Shown in pieces: positions 26,663 to 35,761 of a DNA stretch of 57,806 bases. A program made the position numbers and the translations under genes. This stretch comes from an uncultured Sphingopyxis sp. (GTDB taxonomy: Bacteria > Pseudomonadota > Alphaproteobacteria > Sphingomonadales > Sphingomonadaceae), in contig CALMYE010000285.1 in assembly GCA_937873425.1 (NCBI GenBank), forward strand, positions 1 through 57,806, in the 5' to 3' direction. The notes below the pieces were generated by a model. The model had not been told where the DNA came from. It saw nothing but the letters and a program-made list of their open reading frames with translations, and ran no database searches. Within the stretch, counting starts at the first letter, position 1. Each line of letters begins with the position of its first letter.

Positions 26663-29059
26663 TCATCGGCCAAGCTCCTGATCATCGTCGATGGAAGGGT
26701 CCTGACGGCTCTGCCTTTCGTTGCCGATGCCGCGCATGCTCTCTTTGGATAGCTCGCTCTCCTGCGCGTCTGCCCTGCTGTTCTGCGCTCGCCCCTTTGG
26801 CCCTTCGATCTTCGCCTGCGCGCTGCGCTCTTCGCTTTCGCGCATGGCCAGGTTCTGCCGCTCGCGCTGGTCCTTTTTGCCCGGGCGGTGATAGCCATAG
26901 AGCTCCCCTTGCACTGGCCTGCGCTCTAAGCGTTCCCTCTCCTCTTCATCCTCCATCTTGCGCGCCACCTCCTCCTCGGTCAGCTCGCGCTCAGGGTTCA
27001 ATGGCCCTTCGATCGCCTCCCTCAGCTGCTGCGCTGCCCGCTCAGCCTCACTCAGCGCTACCTCTTCGCGATCCTTCGGCTCCTTAGGCGCGATGTCAGG
27101 TTGTGCGCCCTCCCTATCCCCACCCCCCAATTCCGCGCCATCCCCGGACGGTGGTGTGTATTCGGCCGCGCGCATGTCGGTGACGCGCTCAAAGCCCTTT
27201 GCGCGGGGTTCGTAATCTTTCCACGTCAGCCTGATCCGGGCAGCGGGGAATCCGTCCGGGAATTTCACGAACCCGTGCATGCTGGGCAGGTCGCTGATGT
27301 CGACCGGCATGACGAGTTCTTCGACGTTGGTACGGGGCGTGATCGTCGAGGCGTCGCGGTTGTCGTTATAGCCGTAGGAATAGGCTTCATCCATGATCCG
27401 GACCTGGCGGTTACCGATGAACTCGGAGCATCGCCGCGACGTCTCGGGATCGGCCGTCTTGAGAATCAGCTTGGTGCCCGCCAGCGAGGCCAGATTAGTA
27501 GCCCCGTTCTCGCCATAGGTTTCTTCAAGCTTGTCGAAGGAATGCATGCCAAGCACGAAGGCGCCGCCAAACGCGCGCGCGGTCTGAAGGCCATGGTCGA
27601 TCGCCGGGAGACGATGCAGCGCATGGACCTCATCGATGAGAAACCAGGTGCGCAGATCGCGGCTCCGTCCCATGTGGAACAGCGCATTGACGGCGAGATC
27701 CATCCAGAGGGTCAAGAGCGGGCGATTGAGGACCAGGTCCGGGTGCGTAGAGGTAATGAAAAGGATCGATCCTTCCTTGACCTCGGTCGTCATCCAGTTC
27801 TTGATCGAGAAGCCGGTTTCACCCGGAGGTGGTTCGGGCAGGAAGCGAAAAACATTCGCATTGGCGATGAAAGTTGTCCGGATCGACTCTGCCATTTTGG
27901 CTGCGGCGGGCGACATCATCGGCCCTGCAATCGTGCCTTCAAGTTGAGCATGGATCGTCTTCAGATCCGACTGCATCAGGAAGTAGGAAAGCGCGCCATT
28001 TGAGCGCACGCCCATCTTGATCATCTTGACGCACATCTCGACGAACAGGGTGCGCGCCGATTTCTGCCAAAAGTCATCCTCCGCGCTGTAACCGCTCGGA
28101 ACCAGCGCCGTCGCAGCGCTCATGAATTCGGCGTAGTTGTCGCAGTCGTTGAAGATCGACCATGGCACGCAGCGGCGGTCCATCGGATTGAGGATGATGT
28201 CCGTTTCGGCATCATAGAAGCTCTCGACGAAGGTGCCGGTCAGATCGAAAATGACGCAGCGATGCCCGCGCTCGCGCGCCTGCGTGACGATCTTCTTGAG
28301 CTCGGTTGTCTTGCCAGCGCCAGTCGTCCCGATGAACATCGCATGGCTTTGCTCAAGGCGCCAGGGAACCGGCACGCCTGCCAGACGGTAAGGCGCATGC
28401 AGACCCGCCCGGACACGGTCCTTCAATGGCTCTGCCAGGATCTTGTCGGGGTCGACTGCCGGCGTGCGCTTGCGGCACTCGCTGACATGCGCTTTCCAGT
28501 TATGGCTGGTGATGGCTTGAGCCAGCTCGCTGTGTGTCACAAGCACAGCACCGCGCTCATGGCGCTCGGTCAAAATGTCGGTGCCGCGCCGTTTCGAAAA
28601 GTCGACGAACCAGACGGTCAGAGGCACGCAGATAAAGGCTGCACCGAGACCTGCGGAAATGCTGACCTGCACGGCCTTGGCCCAAGCCCTTTCCACGGCA
28701 GGATGATAGGGCACCATCGACATAGTGCCTTGCACCATTTGACCCGACGGAAGGGTCAGGTTTACAGGCTTGTTCGGATTGAGCTGCACCCATCCCCAGG
28801 CCTCGGCGTAGAGCTTCATCAACACGAGCTGCACCTCGTGGTTTTTGAAGGTCAGACTGACGAGGATGCACAGCAGTACAACGGCGGTCCCGACCCAGAC
28901 GTAGAGGGGCATTCTGATGCCCGCCCAGGTCATCAGGATTTCGTGGTGGAACAGCTGCGACCCGCGCGTGAAATTGCCTGCGTTCCGCTTCACTTTTCCG
29001 CGCGCGGAAGCGTGGGTGAGAGTGGCAGCTTTTTTGCTGAACCGGATGTCTTCAGCCAT
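26663..29059 (-). CDS. traD: Type IV coupling protein TraD
   Basis: 798 aa. Two N-terminal membrane helices (VWVGTAVVLLCILVSL near residue 55 and LGAAFICVPLTVWFV near 140) anchor a cytoplasmic hexameric ATPase with Walker A GTTGAGKT near residue 243 and Walker B TWFLIDEVHALH. This is the TraD/TraG (VirD4) family that links the relaxosome to the secretion channel. The C-terminal about 150 residues are a charged, Glu/Arg-rich coiled tail. The start overlaps the stop of the RHH gene by eight bases. No type IV secretion channel genes are in the window. Confidence 0.95.
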   Translation of the reverse strand: MAEDIRFSKKAATLTHASARGKVKRNAGNFTRGSQLFHHEILMTWAGIRMPLYVWVGTAVVLLCILVSLTFKNHEVQLVLMKLYAEAWGWVQLNPNKPVNLTLPSGQMVQGTMSMVPYHPAVERAWAKAVQVSISAGLGAAFICVPLTVWFVDFSKRRGTDILTERHERGAVLVTHSELAQAITSHNWKAHVSECRKRTPAVDPDKILAEPLKDRVRAGLHAPYRLAGVPVPWRLEQSHAMFIGTTGAGKTTELKKIVTQARERGHRCVIFDLTGTFVESFYDAETDIILNPMDRRCVPWSIFNDCDNYAEFMSAATALVPSGYSAEDDFWQKSARTLFVEMCVKMIKMGVRSNGALSYFLMQSDLKTIHAQLEGTIAGPMMSPAAAKMAESIRTTFIANANVFRFLPEPPPGETGFSIKNWMTTEVKEGSILFITSTHPDLVLNRPLLTLWMDLAVNALFHMGRSRDLRTWFLIDEVHALHRLPAIDHGLQTARAFGGAFVLGMHSFDKLEETYGENGATNLASLAGTKLILKTADPETSRRCSEFIGNRQVRIMDEAYSYGYNDNRDASTITPRTNVEELVMPVDISDLPSMHGFVKFPDGFPAARIRLTWKDYEPRAKGFERVTDMRAAEYTPPSGDGAELGGGDREGAQPDIAPKEPKDREEVALSEAERAAQQLREAIEGPLNPERELTEEEVARKMEDEEERERLERRPVQGELYGYHRPGKKDQRERQNLAMRESEERSAQAKIEGPKGRAQNSRADAQESELSKESMRGIGNERQSRQDPSIDDDQELGR

Positions 29060-29351
29060 GATGCTCTCGCACGTTGGAGAGCGCCTGAGCGATCAGGTGT
29101 TCGGCATCAGCCGGATATTGCTCCTGAACGATGAGCGAGAGCGCAAGCTGGGTATGCTCGAGGATCGTGACAGCCCGCTCGGCGTTGAGCGACAGTCCCG
29201 CCTTCAGGAGAGGAATGCCCACTTCAAGGGCAATTCTGATGGCTTCAGACCGCGATACACCGCGGCTTGCCGCAAGTTGATCGACGACGTCGATCATCCT
29301 TGGGCTGAGCGTTACACCGACGCTCTGGAACTGTTTCTTTTCCACTACCAC
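29052..29351 (-). CDS. Ribbon-helix-helix relaxosome accessory protein (TrwA/TraY-like)
   Basis: 99 aa. SVGVTLSPRMIDVVDQLAAS followed by RGVSRSEAIRIALEVGIPLL is an Arc/MetJ-type ribbon-helix-helix. The gene order RHH, traD, traI copies trwA-trwB-trwC of R388, where TrwA binds oriT, represses its operon and stimulates nicking. The palindromic region directly upstream is the expected binding site. GTGGTAGTG precedes the start and the ribosome-binding site is weak. Confidence 0.85.
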   Translation of the reverse strand: MVVEKKQFQSVGVTLSPRMIDVVDQLAASRGVSRSEAIRIALEVGIPLLKAGLSLNAERAVTILEHTQLALSLIVQEQYPADAEHLIAQALSNVREHHG

Positions 29352-29383
29352 ACCTTTTCAGGCGTGGTTCGTCTATCGCAGGT

Positions 29384-29701
29384 ACCAGTATATAGCGCTG
29401 CATCGCACTTGCCAAGAGCGTCGGCGATGCAGCCCGGTGCAGCGCTATGGTATTGGTTTTTAGATGCTTTATTGAAGCCTTGAACATCCTGCAGCCGACT
29501 GCACCGCCCGAATTGTGAGCAAGACTCCAGCTAACCAATTGTGAAGTATGAAGAATATTGCTGCATCAGCCTACCGCGCAGCGGTGTACGGTGTGCGCAA
29601 AAAATCAGGAACTTGTGCCCTGTGCCAGGTCCATTGTCGTAGGGGGATCACTCGCGCAGGTGGTTCTCCAGCGGGATTGCGCGAGCGAGCCTGACTCGCG
29701 A
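29384..29701. other. Candidate origin of transfer (oriT) and RHH operator region
   Basis: Intergenic DNA upstream of the RHH-traD-traI operon. A nested palindrome has outer arms at 29384-29405 and 29435-29457 (sharing tagcgctgca) and inner arms gcatcgc (29400-29406) and gcgatgc (29424-29430). Further right are gcggtgtacggtgtgcgc (29581-29598), ccattgtcgtagg (29631-29643), which loosely recalls the R388 nic word ATTGTCTATAG, and cgcgag/ctcgcg arms ending at 29700. The position is where R388 keeps oriT. The nic site is not proved. Confidence 0.5.
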
Positions 29702-29739
29702 ACTCAGCGCAGGCGTTATGTCCGCCTACAGCGGGCGCT

Positions 29740-30123
29740 GTGGGACGACAATGGCTCTGGGTTTGGCCATGGCGATGGCTCAACCAGGCCATCTTCCGCG
29801 ACGAAGTGGCGCGAGAGCAGCAAGCAAAAAAATGCCTCGAACAGACCCTGCGATTGGTGCATCTTCGCATGGTCTTTCAAGGCTTGGAGGAATGCGCAGT
29901 GGTGTCGAAACTTGAACGCGAACGGTCCGCGCTTGCAGCAGCAGAAAAGGAGCTGGAAGAGCGCAGGCAGAAGCTTGCAGAGCTTGAGCGCGAGGAAGCA
30001 GAACGAGAGCTAAATCGGCTGATCAAGAAGGTGGGTCAGGATACGGCGATTGCCCTTCTGGAGCTGGCCGTCAAGGTGAAGCCAAAGGTGGCGATTTCTG
30101 CCCTCGAGAAGCTTGGCAGGTGA
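29740..30123 (+). CDS. Coiled-coil hypothetical protein
   Basis: 127 aa from a GTG start. A tryptophan-rich start (WLWVWPWRWLN) is followed by a strong coiled coil (ERERSALAAAEKELEERRQK and onward, about residues 58-95) and a short helical tail. It is divergent from the transfer operon across the oriT candidate. I do not recognise it. The start is uncertain: the ATG at residue 44 would give an 84-aa protein that is almost all coiled coil. Confidence 0.5.
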   Translation: MGRQWLWVWPWRWLNQAIFRDEVAREQQAKKCLEQTLRLVHLRMVFQGLEECAVVSKLERERSALAAAEKELEERRQKLAELEREEAERELNRLIKKVGQDTAIALLELAVKVKPKVAISALEKLGR

Positions 30124-30170
30124 GGTCTTTTTTCGTCGAGTTGGGCGGCGATGACCACCGCCCTGTCTCG

Positions 30171-30422
30171 TCAGAATTCATCGGCCATCTTGCCGGTGGC
30201 GGTGTAGACGATCTGGTCGATCAGATGCATCGGCAGCTCGCCATAGTCTCCCTCCTCGATGAGGATGTACCCGTCCGGGGTCTCAACGACGTGGACGTCG
30301 AAGAATGTGTGGTAGGAGCGCCGCTCAGCTTCCAGCGTTCTTTCATCAAGGGCGATGATGTTGGGGTTGATCTGACGAAGCACCGAAACGTCGTCTTCGT
30401 AGCTTTCCGTTGTGTAGCACAT
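30171..30422 (-). CDS. Small acidic hypothetical protein
   Basis: 83 aa from ATG 30422, with CAGGAGGCAAGGTC as an excellent ribosome-binding site. Acidic and globular (MCYTTESYEDDVSVLRQINP). No family recognised. Isolated on the minus strand between the coiled-coil gene and the terminator at 30717. Confidence 0.65.
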   Translation of the reverse strand: MCYTTESYEDDVSVLRQINPNIIALDERTLEAERRSYHTFFDVHVVETPDGYILIEEGDYGELPMHLIDQIVYTATGKMADEF

Positions 30423-30716
30423 GACCTTGCCTCCTGGCGCTTGGCGGCTCGTCCGCCATGCCATGAAACAGCGCCCCGTCAGTGTGCTGGTCACCGGAGC
30501 GAAGCGGAGGCTTGACCGCTAATTTTTCGATGGTGCGGAAGCCGGCGCAGCACGGCTTCTCGGTCGGGAAATTAGTGGTTGACCAGTATGCTGGCGGGGT
30601 GCTCATGGCGATGGTGGTGGACGTGCCTGCGGCAGGAGGCATGCGTTCCCAGCGACTTCGCGAAAGCTATGTCCTGGCTCGTGGCTGTTCGGCATTGGGG
30701 TAACCCCAGCGGTACG

Positions 30717-30754
30717 AAAAAAGGGCGCCGCGGCAACGTGCCGGGCACCCTTTT
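30717..30754 (-). terminator. Rho-independent terminator after the 188-aa gene
   Basis: On the minus strand a GC-rich hairpin (gggtgccc... gcgccc arms, loop near gtt) is followed by TTTTTT. It lies about 100 bp downstream of the gene ending at 30853. The plus-strand side also has TTTT, so it may work both ways. Confidence 0.7.
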
Positions 30755-30852
30755 CCACCTCGATCCTGCAGGAGGCTGGTTGCAGATCGAGCGTTAAACA
30801 TGGCGTCGAGTTGAGCCGATTCCCGGCTGCTCGTGAACTGGTGGCTGGTTCG

Positions 30853-31419
30853 TCATTGGCTCCATTCGAGCAGCGGGTGTTGCTCTCCACAATCGGTGGC
30901 GGCGATGAACGCGAGGCTTTCGAAGAGCGGAGTGATTCCTGCCTTGACGAAAGCCGCGTAAGTCCGGTGATCTTCGAGCGCTGTCGCGAGCTTCTGCAGG
31001 GACAATTGGCCAGATTCATTTGCATGGCGGCCGAGAGAGGTGAGTACCTTAGACGCAAGGTCGCTGCTCATTGTGATGTCACCTACCAGAGCGATGTGTT
31101 CGCTCACCCGCATCGTGATCGGCGCATCGCATTGCTGGTGCTCGATCCGTAGCATTCGTCCAAGAAACTGCGCTTCCTCGACGATCGCGATCATCTCCGC
31201 ACGATGGTCGAAGCATGATGCGAACGCGGCGATGGCAAGCGCGTTGGCATTGATCTCGAAGTTCAGGGGCGCGGCCAGGAATTCGCCTGGATCTGCATCG
31301 ATTGTACTGTTGGCGGTGTGCAGTCTGCGCATCAGCGCGGCGAGCTCTTGCGGGCGTATCTGAGCCGGTACCGAATGGAGCCTTGTCTCGATATCCTTGA
31401 CGCGGAATGTGACGAGCAT
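30853..31419 (-). CDS. Uncharacterised plasmid protein, 188 aa
   Basis: Starts at ATG 31419 with AGGAGGCAAAG upstream; longer frames extend left without support. Begins MLVTFRVKDIETRLHSVPAQ and is mainly helical. No family recognised. A polypurine leader (31443-31467 on the complementary strand) lies 24 nt before the start, as for several other genes in this region. Confidence 0.7.
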   Translation of the reverse strand: MLVTFRVKDIETRLHSVPAQIRPQELAALMRRLHTANSTIDADPGEFLAAPLNFEINANALAIAAFASCFDHRAEMIAIVEEAQFLGRMLRIEHQQCDAPITMRVSEHIALVGDITMSSDLASKVLTSLGRHANESGQLSLQKLATALEDHRTYAAFVKAGITPLFESLAFIAATDCGEQHPLLEWSQ

Positions 31420-31442
31420 CTTTGCCTCCTGTCGCTGCTCGT

Positions 31443-31467
31443 CTCCTCCATCCCCCTCTCCTTTCTC
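31443..31467 (-). promoter_or_regulatory. Polypurine leader element, copy 1
   Basis: The minus strand reads almost only A and G (gagaaaggagaggggg then atggaggag). It lies 24 nt before the start of the 188-aa gene, too far for a ribosome-binding site; a separate AGGAGG serves that purpose. Confidence 0.4.
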
Positions 31468-31717
31468 ACTTCCTGAGCTTGTGGCTGAATGCCCACAAGG
31501 GGTCTCGTCCAGCCTGAGGATTTCCGGTCGGCCCATTGTCCGGATACAGCCGCTGGCGCGGCAGCGATGCCCGCAAGATGCGAAGCATCGAGCACGGGCA
31601 ATGCGCGCCGGGCCAAGGTAAAAGTGCGGCTGATACATTCAGGGATCGCGATGCTCGCGGCAGCGGGCGAAGGGGGTTCGATGCCCCCAGAGCCCGCCCC
31701 TTGCGCAAAAGAAGAAC

Positions 31718-31747
31718 GGAAGGCCCCGGCATAAGCCGGAGCCTTCC
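31718..31747 (-). terminator. Terminator hairpin after the DUF2493 gene
   Basis: Arms ggaaggc-cccggc and gccgg-agccttcc close a four-base loop (ataa). On the minus strand it is followed by the U-rich run TTCTTCTTTT. It starts 10 bp past the stop of the gene at 31757. Confidence 0.75.
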
Positions 31748-31756
31748 GAAGAGCGC

Positions 31757-32749
31757 TCAGCCGAAGGTGCGCGAGCGCGTTTGCCCCTGATCGCTGATGC
31801 GGCGAATGTGCAGCGGCACGCCAGCCTGACGGAGGCGCTGTGCAAGGTTCGACTGGATGCCGGATCCTTCTCCGATGATCGCTTCAACCGGGTTCAGTTT
31901 GACGATGCTCTCGTTGCGCAGGAACGGAGCGCGGTTGCCGTGGCGCTGGTCGGGAACGAACAGGATCGTGTTGACCCCGTTCTGCTGCGCCCATGCACCC
32001 GCCATGGCGTCGACGCCCTTGCGCATGCCGGTCGTGCCCAGGACCATGTTCGGGATCCGGGACTTGATGTCGTCGAGGATTGCCCAGATCATCGCGAAAT
32101 CGTGCCAATCCTTTTGGCCACCTGACACGATCACCAGCGGGCCATCGGGCTGGAATTGCGCCCTGCGATCCTTGGCGCGTGCTGCGAGGAAATCGCGCGC
32201 CTGCACCTGGCTGGCGGTAACCCCGTTCTTGCTGACTTGCGATCCCCGTGCGGCCGTGAAGGGGCGACCGGTTTCGACCCGGTAAACGTCCGCTGCATGA
32301 TCGCGCATCGCCTCGAGCGCTTCGCGGCACCCTTGCAGTGTCTGGCAGAGCTGCTGTGTTTCCTCGAGCTCGACAGCGTAGATTTCCGAAGGATCGAAGT
32401 GGCGTGCCATTTCGCCCAGCTTCTTTGCAGCATCGTCCTCGCGTCCTTCAGCCAGGCGTGCGGTCATGTGGAACGAGTTGACCATGCCCCAGGCGAGTTG
32501 CTGCGCAAATTCTTCCATGCGCGTGTCCTTGAGGACATCGAAGATCGTTCCGATTGCCATCTCCACGGCGCGACGCGCCATGTCAGGGTCCGGCATCTCT
32601 GCAGCGATTGGAGCCTCGATGATGTTGAGCTTGGCCAGATCGCTATGTTCAAGAAACGCCCCGTCGTAGGATTCTGTGATCCCTTCACGTGCATCGGCCA
32701 GATTGATCCGTGCCTGAGCCAGATCTGCGAACGAATTGAAAACAGTCAT
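31757..32749 (-). CDS. DUF2493 domain protein
   Basis: 330 aa from ATG 32749 with GGAGGCTGTT upstream. The C-terminal half (PLVIVSGGQKDWHDFAMIWA, then GTTGMRKGVDAMAGAWAQQN) is the DUF2493 Rossmann-like fold of the SLOG superfamily, which is thought to bind nucleotide-derived ligands. The N-terminal about 180 residues are helical and acidic. This protein is frequent on sphingomonad plasmids; its function is unknown. SLOG domains occur in nucleotide-signalling and defence contexts, which is suggestive only. Confidence 0.85.
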   Translation of the reverse strand: MTVFNSFADLAQARINLADAREGITESYDGAFLEHSDLAKLNIIEAPIAAEMPDPDMARRAVEMAIGTIFDVLKDTRMEEFAQQLAWGMVNSFHMTARLAEGREDDAAKKLGEMARHFDPSEIYAVELEETQQLCQTLQGCREALEAMRDHAADVYRVETGRPFTAARGSQVSKNGVTASQVQARDFLAARAKDRRAQFQPDGPLVIVSGGQKDWHDFAMIWAILDDIKSRIPNMVLGTTGMRKGVDAMAGAWAQQNGVNTILFVPDQRHGNRAPFLRNESIVKLNPVEAIIGEGSGIQSNLAQRLRQAGVPLHIRRISDQGQTRSRTFG

Positions 32750-33457
32750 AACAGCCTCCGATTTTCGAAATCGTCCCCACATTGGGAACAGCCAAAAACC
32801 CATCGGGCCGGACGAACTGTGTCAGGGACGGCGAGCTCGTCTCGCCGCCGCCATGGCGGGCGTGGGGGAACCGATTTTCTGCGTGGTGGCTGGCGCGCAG
32901 CGATACAGCCTCCCCGCTGAAAATTGGGGGGACCGCGATCCTTGACTAAGGGTCGGCCGCCGATAGGTTTCGGCAGGTGTTCCTGTGTGTGTGGAAGAGA
33001 CGTTCCCGCCCTCGAGCAGGGAAGACGAAGGCAGGTCCGGTCAGGCGCTTCAGCGCCCCACCGGGCCGCCCCTTCGGCCCTGCGAAGGGGTTACAGCGGG
33101 AACACCACCAATCTTGAAAGGCCGTTTGGCGGGGCTGCTCGGACGACGACGGACTGTCAGGGACGATGCCGCGAAGCCGGCATCGCCGCCTCGCGGGCGG
33201 TGAAGGCAAGCGCAGCGACAGCCTGAGCCGATCCTTGACCGGACGGAGGATGCCGAATGATCCCCCTGCGTGCCACGGCGCGCGTTACGGTCGGAAAGCT
33301 CCGACCGCGAACGCCTTCCTGGCAAGGAAAAGCGCGTTCGCGGGTAAGTGGCGCTGCCCTGCCCGGACGGGCGGCAGCGCCGGGTTCCGGTAGAGCAGGT
33401 TCCGCGTTCAGCGAATGAGCCCATTGTCGGACCCCGCATTGGCGCTATGTTCGAGTG
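32750..33457. other. 700-bp non-coding stretch rich in inverted repeats
   Basis: No gene is supported on either strand. It holds several strong dyads: ggcgctgcc with ggcagcgcc near 33348-33381, ggtcgga with tccgacc near 33290-33307, and gaacgcctt with aagcgcgttc near 33310-33340. The density suggests a structured regulatory or replication/transfer element, but no direct repeats of iteron type were seen. Confidence 0.4.
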
Positions 33458-33943
33458 ATGGCCGTCTGGCAGTTCGTCATCAACCTGATCCCTGCCTCTG
33501 CGGCGCGTATCGCAGGGGTCGACGCTGCACGGATGAGCCGCACGCAGCTCGACGAGATTGTTCTGGCGCTGCCAATCGCAGAGGCGAATGCGCTATTCGC
33601 GAAGCTCGACATGTTGCTGCCCGAGAAACCGCGATCCTACACCGGTCTCCGGGTGTGGGGTGACGAACCTGCTGACGACATCCAGGTGAGCTTCGATGAG
33701 CAATTCATCGAAGAGATCCAGGTCCGCTTCGATGTGGCAGATATCTCTCTGCCATTCATCGGCGGGGGCTGCGACCTCGCGCGGCATTTCGACTGCGTCT
33801 TTGCAACGCCGGAGGGTGCGATCATTCAGCCAAGCAGGGAAGCTGTCATCAGGACGGTTCTGCAATCAGAGGCAGCGCAGTTCGTGCAAGATCCTCCGGG
33901 CTTTATCGAAAAGGCGGTCCGTCTGGATCGGGAGGACCGATAA
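33458..33943 (+). CDS. Uncharacterised 161-aa protein
   Basis: Begins GTG-ATG (33455/33458), giving MAVWQFVINLIPASAARIAG. Alpha/beta, acidic in the middle (FDEQFIEEIQVRFDVADISL). I do not recognise the family; its general look recalls small immunity-type proteins, which is weak evidence. It stands alone between the inverted-repeat region and the monooxygenase cassette. Confidence 0.65.
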   Translation: MAVWQFVINLIPASAARIAGVDAARMSRTQLDEIVLALPIAEANALFAKLDMLLPEKPRSYTGLRVWGDEPADDIQVSFDEQFIEEIQVRFDVADISLPFIGGGCDLARHFDCVFATPEGAIIQPSREAVIRTVLQSEAAQFVQDPPGFIEKAVRLDREDR

Positions 33944-34195
33944 GGCCCGCACCCCGTGAGGCGCAGTATCGATACTTGAAGCGGACAGGCAGCTTCGCTT
34001 ACTTTGCCGCCGAAAGCCGACGTTCGCAAATCGACCCCAAAGCGGCAATAACATCCGCTTCTGATTTGCCCACCTAGAGAGGAGGATAGCTCGCAATCCG
34101 ATAGAATGCCCAAAGGCGACAGTCTTGCCTGCTAGCTCGGTCTAGCACGCCGCCAGGCCGGGGACCGGCCGCGCCCCAAAGGAGTGGAGAGGCAG

Positions 34196-35761
34196 ATGGT
34201 GTCGGATCGGCAGAATATCGCAGCAGGCACGCAGCAACCCGAAAAGTTCGATGTGATCATCGTCGGCGCGGGCATTTCCGGGATCGGCAGTGCCACCCTG
34301 CTGCGCAAGCATTGCCCGGATCTAAGCTTTGCCATTCTCGAAGCACTTGAGGGCCATGGCGGCACCTGGCTGATCCACAAATATCCCGGCACCCGGTCAG
34401 ATAGCGACCTGTTCACCTTCGGCTACGGCTTCAAGCCGTGGACCGGGCAGCCGATCGCCTCGCGCGACCAGATCCTCGACTATCTGGGTGATGCGATCGC
34501 CGATGCGGGCCTTGGTCCCTCTATCCGATATGGCCACAGCGTAACTTCTGCCGACTGGTCCAGCGAAACGGCCAGCTGGCGGCTCACGGTTGAACGCAAG
34601 GACGCCGACGATGTGGTGGAGATGGAGGCGAGCTTCCTGTGGATGTGCCAGGGCTATTACCGCCATGCGCAGGGCTACACGCCCCAATGGCCGGGCATGG
34701 ACAGGTTCAAGGGTCAGGTAATCCACCCCCAGCACTGGCCAGAGGATGTAGATCTGGCGGGCAAGAACGTGACCGTGATCGGTTCGGGCGCCACCGCCGC
34801 AACCCTGATCCCGGCGCTCGCCGACCAGTGTGCTCACGTGACCATGCTGCAACGCACGCCCACCTATTTTGCCGCCGGTCGCAATGCTGACGCGCTGGCC
34901 GAGGAATTGCGCAGGCTGGATGTGGACCCTGCGTGGGTTCACGAGATCATGCGGCGCAAGGTGGTGCGCGACCGGGCCGATCTGCTCGACCGCGCGCAAT
35001 CATCGCCTGACAAGCTGAAGGCGATGCTGATCGGCGGCGTTCAGGCGCTGCTCCCGGAAGGGTTCGATGTCGAACGGCATTTCACGCCGCCCTATCGGCC
35101 GATGCAGCAGCGCGTGGCGTTTGTGCCGGACGGCGATCTGTTCAAGGCCATCGCGGCGGGCAAGGCTTCAGTCGCAACAGATACGATCAGCACCTTCGAC
35201 GAGACAGGGATTGTGCTCTCGTCGGGCGAACGCATTGATGCCGATGTGGTAATCACCGCAACCGGCTTCGAGATGGCAGTGATGGGCGAAATCCCGTTCA
35301 GCATCGATGGTGCGCCGGTCAACTTCGCGCAGACCGTCACCTATCGCGGGATCATGTTCACCGGCATTCCCAACATGGCCTGGGTCTATGGCTATGGCCA
35401 TTACAGCTGGACCTTGCGCGTCGATCTGGTCGCCGGCTTCGTGTGCCGCCTGCTCGATCACATGCACAAGGCCGGTGCAAGCAGCGTGATGCCGATGCTC
35501 AGGCCCGAAGATCAGGGCATGGAACTGAAGCCGTGGGTCGATACCGATTACCTCAACCCCGGCTATCTGCTGCGGAGCCTCGACCGGCTGCCCCGGCGCG
35601 GCGACACGCCTGAATGGCAGCACAGCCAGGACTATTTCTACGAGAGCGAGGCGATACCCGCGATCGATCTGACCGATCCGGTGTTCGCCTACAACTATCG
35701 GCCGATGCAGCGCGAAGCTGCCGGCATGGGACACCATGAAACGATGAGGAAGGCAGGATGA
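34196..35761 (+). CDS. Flavin-containing Baeyer-Villiger-type monooxygenase
   Basis: 521 aa. GAGISGIG (24-31) is the FAD Rossmann motif and VIGSGATAATLIPALA the NADPH one. FKGQVIHPQHWP between them fits the Baeyer-Villiger fingerprint FxGxxxHxxxWP. These enzymes insert oxygen next to a ketone using NADPH and O2, giving an ester or lactone. ATG 34196 follows GGAGAGGCAG; a GTG four codons earlier is possible. The dehydrogenase gene overlaps its end (ATGATG), so ketone formation and oxidation are encoded together. The overall sequence resembles EthA/AlmA-type flavoproteins; substrate unknown. Confidence 0.92.
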   Translation: MVSDRQNIAAGTQQPEKFDVIIVGAGISGIGSATLLRKHCPDLSFAILEALEGHGGTWLIHKYPGTRSDSDLFTFGYGFKPWTGQPIASRDQILDYLGDAIADAGLGPSIRYGHSVTSADWSSETASWRLTVERKDADDVVEMEASFLWMCQGYYRHAQGYTPQWPGMDRFKGQVIHPQHWPEDVDLAGKNVTVIGSGATAATLIPALADQCAHVTMLQRTPTYFAAGRNADALAEELRRLDVDPAWVHEIMRRKVVRDRADLLDRAQSSPDKLKAMLIGGVQALLPEGFDVERHFTPPYRPMQQRVAFVPDGDLFKAIAAGKASVATDTISTFDETGIVLSSGERIDADVVITATGFEMAVMGEIPFSIDGAPVNFAQTVTYRGIMFTGIPNMAWVYGYGHYSWTLRVDLVAGFVCRLLDHMHKAGASSVMPMLRPEDQGMELKPWVDTDYLNPGYLLRSLDRLPRRGDTPEWQHSQDYFYESEAIPAIDLTDPVFAYNYRPMQREAAGMGHHETMRKAG

